Source of the DNA: DAIDKA01 sp035943195
GTDB taxonomy: Bacteria > Pseudomonadota > Gammaproteobacteria > Steroidobacterales > Steroidobacteraceae
Reading direction: 5' to 3'
Assembly: GCA_035943195.1 (NCBI GenBank)
Contig: DASZCK010000324.1
Location: 1-10,452, forward strand
Length of the DNA: 10,452 bases
The translations under genes and the position numbers were made by a program. This document shows, in pieces, positions 1-10,092 of the stretch. The notes under the pieces were generated by a model. The model saw only the letters and a program-made list of their open reading frames with translations, did no database searches and was not told the origin of the DNA. Each line of letters opens with the position of its first letter. Position 1 is the first letter of the stretch.

Positions 1-35
1 GTACGAAAGTGGGCCAGGGCTTGTGGTTTCTAAAA

Positions 36-86
36 CGGCTGCCGCCGAGCACACGGTGTGTTCTGATTCGGCGCTTCAGTTTTTTT
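36..86 (+). terminator. Possible intrinsic terminator (hairpin plus T-run)
   Basis: Arms CGCCGA (43-48) and TCGGCG (68-73) pair perfectly; inside them ACAC (51-54) pairs with GTGT (58-61), and an outer CTG/CAG can extend the stem. Seven T residues follow at 80-86. Read on the plus strand, this resembles a rho-independent terminator for a gene lying left of the window. On the minus strand the same hairpin is followed only by TTTT (complement of 32-35), so it could also weakly end transcription coming from tRNA-Val. The stem is interrupted and the T-run starts 6 nt after it, so the call is tentative. Confidence 0.35.
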
Positions 87-98
87 GGACTTTCCGTA

Positions 99-118
99 TG
101 GAAATCCGTACGGGAGCC
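99..118. repeat. Short inverted repeat, CCGTATGG/CCGTACGG
   Basis: Two 8-base arms separated by AAAT form an 8-bp hairpin with one T-G wobble when read as plus-strand RNA. As minus-strand RNA the same position is a C-A mismatch. There is no T-run after it on either strand. It lies between tRNA-Val and the left-edge hairpin. Bases 1-155 otherwise show no supported gene; function unknown. Confidence 0.35.
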
Positions 119-155
119 GGTAGAGAAACAGAGCGCACATAACTTACTGATTCAT

Positions 156-231
156 TGGTGGGTGCTGACGGGATCGAACCGCCGACATTCGCCGTGTAAA
201 GGCGACGCTCTACCAGCTGAGCTAAGCACCC
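156..231 (-). tRNA. tRNA-Val (anticodon TAC)
   Basis: The minus strand gives a complete 76-nt tRNA including an encoded CCA. The acceptor stem GGGTGCT pairs with AGCACCC, followed by discriminator A. The D-arm contains GCTCAGCTGGTAGAGC, and the T-arm contains the standard GGTTCGATCC core. The anticodon stem TCGCC/GGCGA closes the 7-base loop TTTACAC, so the anticodon is TAC and reads GTA (and other GTN) valine codons. It starts 46 nt after the stop of the DUF4337-like gene. Upstream TGATAAATT could be a -10-like box but has no matching -35, so the tRNA may be processed from read-through of the lon-HAD transcript. Confidence 0.97.
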
Positions 232-277
232 GCAGCCCGGGAATTTATCACGCTGGGCCAGAAACCATGCGAGAAAC

Positions 278-807
278 CTAGGCCAGGGAACTGGTCGCCG
301 CGACGATGCCGCCGGCGATGGCCGCCAATACCCCGATGATGGGAAACAGCCGCCTGCGGGCCAGGAAGTACAGCGAGGTGAGCACCAGGCCCAACTCCAA
401 GAGCCCCTCCCCAGGTCCAGACGCAGGCCCCGGGCCTCCTCGCGCCGGCTCTCGGCTTCGCGCGCCTGCGCCTCTTTCTGGATCTGGGTGGCGTCAGCGG
501 CGTAACGATCGCGTTGCTGCGCGTATTGCGCGCCCAGCACCTGCGCCTTGTCTGTCTGGGCGACCTCGACGACGCCGAGCAGTCCCGCCGCCACCTCCAT
601 CAGGTGCTCGCGTTCCTTCTTTGCCTCGTAGAACGACCACTGGTCGTTCGCTTCGGTGCGATGGATGACCGCCGCGGTGTGCGCGCGGTGCGAGGCGATG
701 GTGACGAAGGCCAGGATGATGCCGATGACGCCCACCATCACGCTCACGCCCTTGGTGAAGGCATCGCCGCCATGCTCGTGGGCGGTATGGATCTCGACTT
801 CAGCCAT
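278..807 (-). pseudogene. DUF4337-like membrane protein, frameshifted
   Basis: The frame from the ATG at 807 gives an N-terminal hydrophobic helix (about residues 19-39), a conserved-looking stretch around NDQWSFYEAKKEREHL, and a charged, probably coiled-coil middle. This layout is typical of DUF4337 proteins. At about residue 133, in the C-run 409-412, the frame breaks. Adding one base there restores a continuation with two more hydrophobic segments (around LVLTSLYFLA and LFPIIGVLAAIAGG) and a TAG at 278-280, about 176 aa in all. Without it, the frame loses these segments and runs through tRNA-Val to position 76. The ATG overlaps the HAD stop by 8 nt, implying coupled translation. It may be a true pseudogene, a recoded gene or a one-base sequencing error. 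The family name comes from pattern recognition only; the function of DUF4337 is unknown. Confidence 0.72.
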
Positions 808-1471
808 CGGTGGTTTCCACGGTAAACGGGTAGCCCGCCACTTCCTTCAATGATGCCAGGACGATGTGTCCCAGCGCGCGAAGATCCGCGGTGGGCTGGG
901 TCATGTCCGGCACCTGGACGACCGTCATGCCGGCCGCATGGGCGGCGCGCACGCCGTACTCGGAGTCCTCCAGGGCCAGGCAGTCCCGGGGGTCAACCCC
1001 CAGAGTGGCCGCGGCCTTCAGATACACCTCCGGATCCGGCTTCGGCTTTTGCACCTGGTCCGCGCCGACGACGGCCTTGAAGCGCCGCAGGAGCCCAGCC
1101 CGACGCAGTTTGTCCTGCGCATGGGCCGTATACGAGGAGGTGGCCACCGCCATCGGCAGGCCCAGCTGCGCCACGGTATCCAGCAGCGTGAGCGCTCCCT
1201 CCTTCAGCGGCGCCGGGGTTACCCGACCCAGTTCCGTGAAGTGGCGGCTCCAGGCGGCAAAGAAGGCCCCGGCATCCAGTTCCGCTCCATAGCCCTCCTC
1301 GATGACCCGGCGGGCGATGGGCTCGGCGGCCCCCACACAGCGCAGCAGCAGATCCATGCGCGGGGTGATGCCAAAGTCAGCGCAGGTACTGAAAAAGGCC
1401 TCCTGCGCGACCCTTTCGGTGTCGAGCAGGGTGCCATCCAGGTCGAAGATGACGGCGGTGAAGTGCTTCAG
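800..1471 (-). CDS. HAD-superfamily phosphatase, probable CTG start
   Basis: A haloacid-dehalogenase-type phosphatase of the beta-phosphoglucomutase/phosphoglycolate phosphatase-like group, probably a soluble cytoplasmic phosphomonoesterase; the substrate cannot be told. From a CTG at 1471 the protein is 223 aa. Motif I is FDLDGTLLDTE with nucleophile D10 and acid D12; motif II is VATSS (T111/S112); motif III is KPKPDP (K142); motif IV is LEDS (E168/D169). A helical cap lies between motifs I and II. Lon's stop is only 11 nt upstream and a TAG in this frame lies at 1475-1477, so the start must be after that. No ATG, GTG or TTG occurs before motif I. The first ATG (1357) would remove 38 residues including both catalytic aspartates, so CTG is the best start. 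An AGG lies about 10 nt upstream. Its stop overlaps the next gene's ATG. Confidence 0.85.
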   Translation of the reverse strand: MKHFTAVIFDLDGTLLDTERVAQEAFFSTCADFGITPRMDLLLRCVGAAEPIARRVIEEGYGAELDAGAFFAAWSRHFTELGRVTPAPLKEGALTLLDTVAQLGLPMAVATSSYTAHAQDKLRRAGLLRRFKAVVGADQVQKPKPDPEVYLKAAATLGVDPRDCLALEDSEYGVRAAHAAGMTVVQVPDMTQPTADLRALGHIVLASLKEVAGYPFTVETTDG

Positions 1472-1482
1472 ACCCTAGAAGC

Positions 1483-3921
<2,439 letters not shown>

Positions 3922-3994
3922 GGAGAATTCCTCGCTGATGCAAAGGTTAAGGCTTGCGCGGGACGACCGTGCCCGGCAAACCTGTCACGTGAGT

Positions 3995-4023
3995 AATATA
4001 ACGGGGAATTGGGGCCGTGCCAC
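3995..4023 (-). promoter_or_regulatory. Candidate sigma70 promoter for lon
   Basis: On the minus strand GTGGCA (4018-4023, 4/6 to TTGACA) and TATATT (3995-4000, 5/6 to TATAAT) are separated by exactly 17 nt. The start would fall near 3988, about 65 nt before the lon ATG. It overlaps the sigma32-like site just upstream, an arrangement that would give basal plus heat-induced expression. Prediction by eye only. Confidence 0.45.
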
Positions 4024-4033
4024 ACCGATTCAA
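4007..4033 (-). promoter_or_regulatory. Candidate sigma32 heat-shock promoter for lon
   Basis: On the minus strand TTGAAT (4028-4033) is followed by 13 nt and then CCCCAATT (4007-4014). This fits the sigma32 consensus (TTGAAA, 13 nt, CCCCATNT), with the same spacing as in the classic E. coli dnaK P1 promoter. It lies entirely in the clpX-lon gap, and lon is a known sigma32 regulon member in E. coli. The predicted start is near 4000, leaving a leader of about 78 nt. Confidence 0.65.
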
Positions 4034-4069
4034 CGGTGCCGGTCCACAGATTGTGAAGCGGATCGCGAC

Positions 4070-4092
4070 TTCCCGGGGACGTTGCCCGGGAA
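4070..4092 (-). terminator. Hairpin after clpX, possible terminator or attenuator
   Basis: TTCCCGGG (4070-4077) and CCCGGGAA (4085-4092) form a perfect 8-bp GC-rich stem with a 7-nt loop. It starts 17 nt after the clpX stop and lies upstream of the lon promoters, where it would end or slow clpX transcription. There is no T-run after it on either strand, so it is not a standard intrinsic terminator. A 3'-end RNA-stabilising role is equally possible. Confidence 0.4.
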
Positions 4093-4109
4093 ACCGCGGC
4101 AGGCACAGT

Positions 4110-5402
<1,293 letters not shown>

Positions 5403-5458
5403 CTAGCCCTCGTGCGGCATTGGCGAGGCGGGACAAACCCCCAAAACAGGGGTATTTC

Positions 5459-5488
5459 CTTATAGCATGCGCCTGAGGCCACAGGCAA
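5459..5488 (-). promoter_or_regulatory. Candidate sigma70 promoter for clpX
   Basis: In the clpP-clpX gap the minus strand reads TTGCCT (5483-5488, 4/6), an 18-nt spacer and TATAAG (5459-5464, 5/6). The start would be near 5452, about 50 nt before the clpX ATG. The spacer contains a small inverted repeat (GCCTG/CAGGC, 5471-5486), which could be an operator or chance. Nearby CAACG/CGTTG (5505-5517) is a 5-bp hairpin without a T-run, so I do not call a terminator after clpP. Confidence 0.45.
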
Positions 5489-5547
5489 AGCAGTGGCAAT
5501 ATGCCAACGCCGCGTTGTGCTGTTGCTCTCAGTATTGGTGCTAAAAA

Positions 5548-6174
5548 TCACTTTTCCGCACTGGAACTGGGCGAGTCACCCCGTTTCTCCAGCATCTTGT
5601 CGATGAGGCCGTACTCCACGGCGTCGCTGGCACTGAGGAAGTTATCCCGGTCCGTGTCCTGGCGGATCTTCTCCACCGTCTGGCCGGTGTGCTTGGCGAG
5701 GATCTTATTTAACCGGTCCCGGACCCCGAGGGTCTCCCGGACATGGATTTCCATGTCACTGGCCTGGCCCTGCACGCCGCCGAGGGGCTGGTGGATCATG
5801 ACCCGTGCATGCGGCAGGCAGTAACGCTTGCCATGGGCGCCGGCGGCCAGCAGCACGGCTCCCATGCTGGCGGCCTGGCCGGTGCAGATGGTGCTGACGT
5901 CCGGCTTGATGAACTGCATGGTGTCATAAATCGCGAGCCCTGCCGTCACCACGCCGCCCGGGGAGTTGATGTACAGGTTGATCTCTCTTTCCGGATTCTC
6001 GGACTCCAGGAACAGCATCTGGGCGACCACGATGTTGGCCATGTAATCATCAATCGGACCGACGACGAAAATCAGGCGGTCCTTGAGCAGGCGGGAATAG
6101 ATGTCATAGGCGCGTTCGCCACGAGCCGTCTGCTCAACGACCATGGGAACCAGGTTCAGGGCACGCTCGTTCAT
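5548..6174 (-). CDS. clpP: ATP-dependent Clp protease proteolytic subunit ClpP
   Basis: ClpP is the serine peptidase that forms the double-heptamer chamber served by ClpX. The 208-residue protein carries the full catalytic triad: Ser103 in GQAASMGA, His128 in MIHQP and Asp177 in DRDNFL, with the same spacings as E. coli (Ser97/His122/Asp171 of the mature enzyme). The residues before the conserved LVPMV number only about seven, so the propeptide is much shorter than the 14 residues in E. coli. The ATG overlaps the tig stop as ATGA, pointing to translational coupling with trigger factor. A GGGAG motif lies 9 nt before the ATG. The C-terminal SPSSSAEK tail is variable in the family. Confidence 0.98.
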   Translation of the reverse strand: MNERALNLVPMVVEQTARGERAYDIYSRLLKDRLIFVVGPIDDYMANIVVAQMLFLESENPEREINLYINSPGGVVTAGLAIYDTMQFIKPDVSTICTGQAASMGAVLLAAGAHGKRYCLPHARVMIHQPLGGVQGQASDMEIHVRETLGVRDRLNKILAKHTGQTVEKIRQDTDRDNFLSASDAVEYGLIDKMLEKRGDSPSSSAEK

Positions 6175-7496
6175 GTGGCGGAACTCCCGGTGGTGGCTTC
6201 ATTCTGTCCAAATCCCGTCAGCTCGCGGAACGTGGACGGCAGGTCGGTGACCGTGGCTTTCTCCACTATGGCATCGATTGCCTGATCTTCAAGGACTGCC
6301 GACTCAACCTGACGCATGGCATCCGCATTTGACAGATACGCGCGGCGGGTTTCTTCAGGATTGGGTAACGAGGCGACCAGATCATCCAAGCGTCCCTGCA
6401 CGCGGCTGCGGTCAACAGTCAGGGACAGGCCGCGCACAATCTCGGTCATGAGCATCCCCAGGGCCACGCGCTGGCGGGCAGCCTCCAGGAACTGCTCGCG
6501 CGGCGGCAGCTGGCTGGCCTCGCGAGCACCGGCCCGGCGGCCTGCCTCCACCTGCATCTGCTGGGTGGCATCCTCGACCAGCGCCTTGGGCACCTCCAGG
6601 GGATTGTTGCGGTACAGCGCTTCCATGACCTGGGCGCGCAGCCGGCTGCGGATCACAGAGGCCAGTTCCCGCTCCATGCTGGCACGCACTTCAGTGCGCA
6701 GGGCGTCGATCCCGCCCACTTCCACGCCATAGGCGCGGCAGAAGGCCTCATCGACGGACGGCAGGGCCTGCACTTCGATCTTTTTGAGCGTTAGCGTGAA
6801 CTCGGCTGTTTTACCGGCGAGCACCTTGGATCCGTGACCCGCCGGGTAGTTGATGGTGACCTGGTGGGTATCACCCACGCTGGCACCCGTCGCGGCGGCA
6901 TCAAACTCCGGCAGTACCTGGCCGGACCCGATGACAAAAGGAACGTCGCGCCCCCTGCCACCCTCGAACGCCTCACCGGCCACGGTGCCGTCGTAATCAA
7001 CGGTCACGCGATCGGTCAGCTGGGCCGGACGGCTCACTTCGGTGAAGTCGGGCCGCTGGCGGCGCATGGACTCGATCATGGCATCGACGTCGGCGTCAGT
7101 GACCGTGGCCGCAGGGCGCTGCACCTGAATGGCGGCAAAAGGCGCCACCTTCACTTCCGGCATCACTTCGAAAACGGCCGCGTACTTCAGATCCGATCCC
7201 GGATCCAGGGCGATGGGTTCGATGCGCGGACCGGCGGCCGGCGTCAGCTGCTCCTTGGAGACGGCCTCGGCGAAGGACTTGCGCATCAGGTCGCTGACGA
7301 CCTCGGCGCGTACCTGATCGCCGAACTGCTTGCGCACCACCTGCAGGGGCGCCTTGCCGGGGCGGAAGCCCTTCAGGCGGGACGTCCGCGCTAGCTGCTT
7401 CAGCCGGGTTTCGATTTCGCTCGTCACCGCCTGGGCGGGAACGGCAACTTCCAGGCGGCGCTCAAGCCCACCAGTTGCGGTCAAGGATACCTGCAT
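6171..7496 (-). CDS. tig: Trigger factor (ribosome-associated chaperone / prolyl isomerase)
   Basis: Trigger factor binds ribosomal protein L23 at the exit tunnel, shields nascent chains and has prolyl isomerase activity. The 441-residue protein has the three-domain layout. The N-terminal ribosome-binding domain holds the signature GFRPGKAP at 43-50, the same positions as in E. coli. The FKBP-type isomerase domain spans about 155-245 (VTVDYDG at 164-170, FVIGSGQVLPEFD, KKIEVQALPSVDEAF). A helical C-terminal chaperone domain ends in VEKATVTDLPSTFREL plus a short polar tail. The ATG at 7496 has only a weak, distant AGGA. tRNA-Leu ends 63 nt upstream and I see no convincing promoter between them, so tig may be read from the tRNA promoter. 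Its stop overlaps the clpP start by 4 nt. Confidence 0.98.
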   Translation of the reverse strand: MQVSLTATGGLERRLEVAVPAQAVTSEIETRLKQLARTSRLKGFRPGKAPLQVVRKQFGDQVRAEVVSDLMRKSFAEAVSKEQLTPAAGPRIEPIALDPGSDLKYAAVFEVMPEVKVAPFAAIQVQRPAATVTDADVDAMIESMRRQRPDFTEVSRPAQLTDRVTVDYDGTVAGEAFEGGRGRDVPFVIGSGQVLPEFDAAATGASVGDTHQVTINYPAGHGSKVLAGKTAEFTLTLKKIEVQALPSVDEAFCRAYGVEVGGIDALRTEVRASMERELASVIRSRLRAQVMEALYRNNPLEVPKALVEDATQQMQVEAGRRAGAREASQLPPREQFLEAARQRVALGMLMTEIVRGLSLTVDRSRVQGRLDDLVASLPNPEETRRAYLSNADAMRQVESAVLEDQAIDAIVEKATVTDLPSTFRELTGFGQNEATTGSSAT

Positions 7497-7559
7497 ACCA
7501 CTTCAAATCCTGTTGTGAAACTCAAATTTGCACCGATGTTTCTAGGTGCCTTTCCGGCC

Positions 7560-7644
7560 TGGTGCGAAAGGAGGGACTCGAACCCTCACGGGTTACCCCA
7601 CTGGAACCTAAATCCAGCGCGTCTACCAGTTCCGCCACATTCGC
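7560..7644 (-). tRNA. tRNA-Leu (anticodon TAG)
   Basis: An 85-nt class II tRNA with a long variable arm and an encoded CCA on the minus strand. The D-arm (GGCGGAACTGGTAGACGC) and T-arm (GGTTCGAGTCC) are standard. The anticodon stem CTGGA/TCCAG closes the loop TTTAGGT, so the anticodon is TAG, reading CTA/CTN leucine codons. The acceptor strands GCGAATG and CTTTCGC pair except for a U6-U67 mismatch. A tRNA-Leu close to tig fits a tRNA marker at the head of the tig-clpP block. Confidence 0.97.
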
Positions 7645-7671
7645 GCGTGCTTAAATTCAGCCGGGCCGCCC

Positions 7672-7677
7672 AGTATA
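7672..7677 (-). promoter_or_regulatory. -10 box of a probable tRNA-Leu promoter
   Basis: The minus strand reads CGTTATACT followed at once by GGGCGGCCC. TATACT matches 5/6 of the -10 consensus, and the GC-rich discriminator is typical of stringently controlled stable-RNA promoters. The start would be near 7665, about 20 nt before the mature tRNA. No good -35 is visible; that region instead holds a small hairpin (GGCGC/GCGCC around 7687-7700) that may mark the end of the upstream hydrolase transcript. Confidence 0.42.
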
Positions 7678-7730
7678 ACGGATGCGGGCGCTTGGGCGCC
7701 GACCACGACGATTATGACAGCAACTTGCGT

Positions 7731-8435
7731 CTACGGAGCGATGGAGGCCAGCGCCTGCGCGAGCTGTTCCGGGTGTGACAGAAACGGCGAGTGACCGCTC
7801 GCCAGAGTGAGGCACTGCTGCGCGCGCCTGGCGTAGGTGTCACGTTGGATTTGCGGGGCAAGCACCTGATCCCGGTCACAGGCCACATAGGTGCTGGGAT
7901 GGCGGTGCCAGGCCGGGGATGCGACGCAGTCGGACAGGCAGCGCCCCCAATGCGGCCGCAACTGCGCAAGGGCCCAGGTCCGGGTCACGTCCGGGCAATC
8001 GTCGTAAAAGAGCTGGGCGGCGCGCGCCGCATCGACCCGCGTGCTGCCATCCGGCAGGTGCCGGATCCAGTGGCCCGGACGGCGCTCCCCAGCCTTGCGC
8101 AACGAGGATTCCAGCGACTCTCCGGCTTCGGTCATGTAGGCGCACAGATAAACCAGCTGCCGGACATCGGCGCGGTCGGTATCCGCCGCAGAGATGACCA
8201 TGCCGCCATAGGAATGTCCGCAGAGAATGACCGGACCGAGAATCGTGCTCAACAACTCGCTTAAGTGCCGGGCATCCTCGCTCAAGCCCACGGGTACGGC
8301 ACTACTGGCGCTGGGCAGTTGCACGGCGCGTACCGACAGCGAGCGGGCCAGCAGCTGTGGCTTGAGAAACTCCCAGCACCAGCTGCCATGCCACGCGCCG
8401 TGTACCAGCACGATGGTGGCGCGCACTTCAGGCAT
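7731..8435 (-). CDS. Alpha/beta hydrolase (esterase-like)
   Basis: A 234-residue single-domain alpha/beta hydrolase of the small-esterase group that includes plant methylesterase-like and bacterial EstC-like proteins; probably a soluble cytoplasmic carboxylesterase with no signal peptide. The oxyanion region is VHGAWHGSW (residues 11-19). The nucleophile is Ser75 in GHSYGG, the acid is probably Asp189 in CDRDQVL, and the base is His215 in SGHSPFLSHPEQLA. The catalytic triad is therefore complete. The ATG lies inside the 3' end of the ThDP-enzyme gene (8-nt overlap, ATGCCTGA), implying coupled translation and a related job, perhaps on an ester or diketone linked to the same substrate. The exact substrate is unknown. 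Confidence 0.88.
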   Translation of the reverse strand: MPEVRATIVLVHGAWHGSWCWEFLKPQLLARSLSVRAVQLPSASSAVPVGLSEDARHLSELLSTILGPVILCGHSYGGMVISAADTDRADVRQLVYLCAYMTEAGESLESSLRKAGERRPGHWIRHLPDGSTRVDAARAAQLFYDDCPDVTRTWALAQLRPHWGRCLSDCVASPAWHRHPSTYVACDRDQVLAPQIQRDTYARRAQQCLTLASGHSPFLSHPEQLAQALASIAP

Positions 8436-10092
8436 GGGTCGGAACCGGCGGCTGCAGGAAGCGCCACGGATCGCTTTCCGAATCGCGCGCCACCGGCACC
8501 TCGATCAGCCACGGCACGCCCGAAGCAAGCGCACGGGTGAGCGTGGCACTCAGGGCCTGCGGCGAGTCGACCCGCGCGGCCTGCACGCCGAAGGCATCGG
8601 CGAGCTTCAGGAAATCAGGATTGTGCAGATCGGAGCCGAGCACGCGGCCGCCAAAACGCTCACGCTGATCGCGACGCACGTTGCCGAAGGCGCAGTTGTT
8701 GAACACCAGTGTCACGACGCCAATGCCGTATTGAACCGCCGTCGCCAATTCCTGCACGGCGAACATGAAACCGCCATCACCACAGATTGCCACCACCGGT
8801 TGGTCGGGGTGCGCCACCTTCACCCCCAGCGCGGTCGGGAATCCCGATCCCAGCGTGCCCTGGTAACCGGATGAAATGAAGGTGCGCGGCCGATAGGTGG
8901 GATAGGCGTACCAGGCGGTGAATCCCATCTGCGAAATTTCATCGGTCACGATGCCGCTCTCGGGCAGCACCGCACGGATGGCCTTAAGGTACGCCACCTG
9001 CGGCTGCACCGACTCGACGTCCACTGCCGCCGCGGCCTTGGCGGCGGCGATGGCCTCGCGCCTGGCGCCGCGCTGCACCGGCAGCGGCCGCAGCGCCGCG
9101 AGCAGCGCGCGCGTCCCCGCCTCCGCATCGGCGAGCAGCGCCACATCGGCGGGCGCGCGCCGCATTTCCACCGCATCCACATCCAGCCGGATGCTCTTCT
9201 GACCGGGGGGCTTCCAGGGCCAGCGCCATCCGGGCACTTCAAGGCGCGTGCCGATACCGATCACCAAGTCAGTCTTCGGCCATATGCGCCAAGCGGCCGC
9301 GATGTTCAGTCCCAGTTCATGTGCGTCGCTGACCACGCCGCGGCCGCTACGAAAGCCCACCACCGGCGCATCCAGGAGTTCCGCGAGTTCGAGAATGGCC
9401 TCGCTCGCACCCTGCGCCCCGCCGCCGACGAAAATCATGGGAAAGCGGCTGGCGGCGATCAGCTGCGCGGCGCGCGCGGCGACATCCGTATCCGGTGGCG
9501 GCACCAGCGCACCCGCGAACGGCGCGACCGGCACCACCGCCGCGCGCTGCGTGAACACATCCCAGGGCATCTCCACTACGGCAGGTCCCGGGCGTCCCTG
9601 GCGCATCTGTCGGAAGGCCTCGGCGATGAGCCCGGGTGCCAGCGACGGATGCTCGACCCGCGCCACCCACTTGCTGAATCCCGCCGCCGTACCCAGCTGA
9701 TCGGCCATTTCATGCAGATGGCCGCGTCCCTGGTCCAGGAATGATCTGGGTACCTGTCCGGTCAGGCACAGCACCGGCTGGTTGGCGCCCCAGGCGGTGA
9801 GCAGTCCTGCACCCGCATTCAGAAGACCCGGTCCGGGCACGACGGTGCACACCGCCGGCCGGCCCGTCGAGCGCGCATAGCCGAAGGCCATGTAGCTGCA
9901 CGCCTGCTCGTGGCGCGCGCCGATGGTGCGCAACTGCGGCTGGGCACGGTGCAGGGCATCGAAGAGTCCATAGGTCTGGGCACCCGGCAGCCCGAACACG
10001 GTGTCGATCCGGTGTGCAATCAGTGCATCAACCAGAGCCTCGCCACCGCTGCGCTGACTGGCGCCCGCAGGATTCAAGTTGAGGTTACCCAC
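8428..10092 (-). CDS. ThDP-dependent enzyme, acetolactate synthase-like
   Basis: A 554-residue member of the acetolactate synthase / pyruvate oxidase / benzoylformate decarboxylase superfamily, which use thiamine diphosphate to decarboxylate or ligate 2-oxo acids. The N-terminal pyrimidine-binding domain has VFGLPGAQTYGLFDAL (32-47) and the catalytic Glu62 in GARHEQA. A central Rossmann-like domain follows, with FVGGGAQGA and FRSGRGVVSDAHELGL. The C-terminal diphosphate-binding domain has GDGG (438-441, Asp439) and NN (465-466), the Mg-ThDP motif. No ilvN-like regulatory subunit is nearby, so a role in branched-chain amino-acid synthesis is unlikely; the reaction is unassigned. The GTG at 10092 overlaps the MAPEG gene by 19 nt. 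A TTG at 10077 would overlap by only 4 nt and cannot be excluded; neither has a clear Shine-Dalgarno. Confidence 0.9.
   Translation of the reverse strand: MGNLNLNPAGASQRSGGEALVDALIAHRIDTVFGLPGAQTYGLFDALHRAQPQLRTIGARHEQACSYMAFGYARSTGRPAVCTVVPGPGLLNAGAGLLTAWGANQPVLCLTGQVPRSFLDQGRGHLHEMADQLGTAAGFSKWVARVEHPSLAPGLIAEAFRQMRQGRPGPAVVEMPWDVFTQRAAVVPVAPFAGALVPPPDTDVAARAAQLIAASRFPMIFVGGGAQGASEAILELAELLDAPVVGFRSGRGVVSDAHELGLNIAAAWRIWPKTDLVIGIGTRLEVPGWRWPWKPPGQKSIRLDVDAVEMRRAPADVALLADAEAGTRALLAALRPLPVQRGARREAIAAAKAAAAVDVESVQPQVAYLKAIRAVLPESGIVTDEISQMGFTAWYAYPTYRPRTFISSGYQGTLGSGFPTALGVKVAHPDQPVVAICGDGGFMFAVQELATAVQYGIGVVTLVFNNCAFGNVRRDQRERFGGRVLGSDLHNPDFLKLADAFGVQAARVDSPQALSATLTRALASGVPWLIEVPVARDSESDPWRFLQPPVPTHA

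Noticed and set aside
9..281. Plus-strand 90-aa frame at the left edge
   Set aside because: It crosses tRNA-Val on the opposite strand and has no domain; the residues HSPCKGDALPAEL are a translated tRNA complement.
800..1357. 185-aa version of the HAD phosphatase starting at ATG 1357
   Set aside because: This start removes motif I with both catalytic aspartates, while the open frame clearly encodes them upstream.
5434..5457. CCCC/GGGG hairpin near the clpX start as a terminator
   Set aside because: Only four solid base pairs and a three-base T-run; it lies in the clpX leader downstream of its promoter-like site.
5505..5517. CAACG/CGTTG hairpin as a clpP terminator
   Set aside because: Only 5 bp, three-base loop and no T-run on the minus strand.
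6834..7394. Plus-strand 186-aa frame opposite tig
   Set aside because: Antisense shadow of the well-supported trigger factor gene.
8227..8874. Plus-strand 215-aa frame opposite the hydrolase and ThDP-enzyme genes
   Set aside because: It spans the antisense of two overlapping real genes and shows no family features.
8428..10092. Naming the ThDP enzyme ilvB
   Set aside because: It shares the superfamily motifs, but there is no ilvN/ilvC neighbour and the sequence between motifs does not look like canonical acetohydroxyacid synthase.
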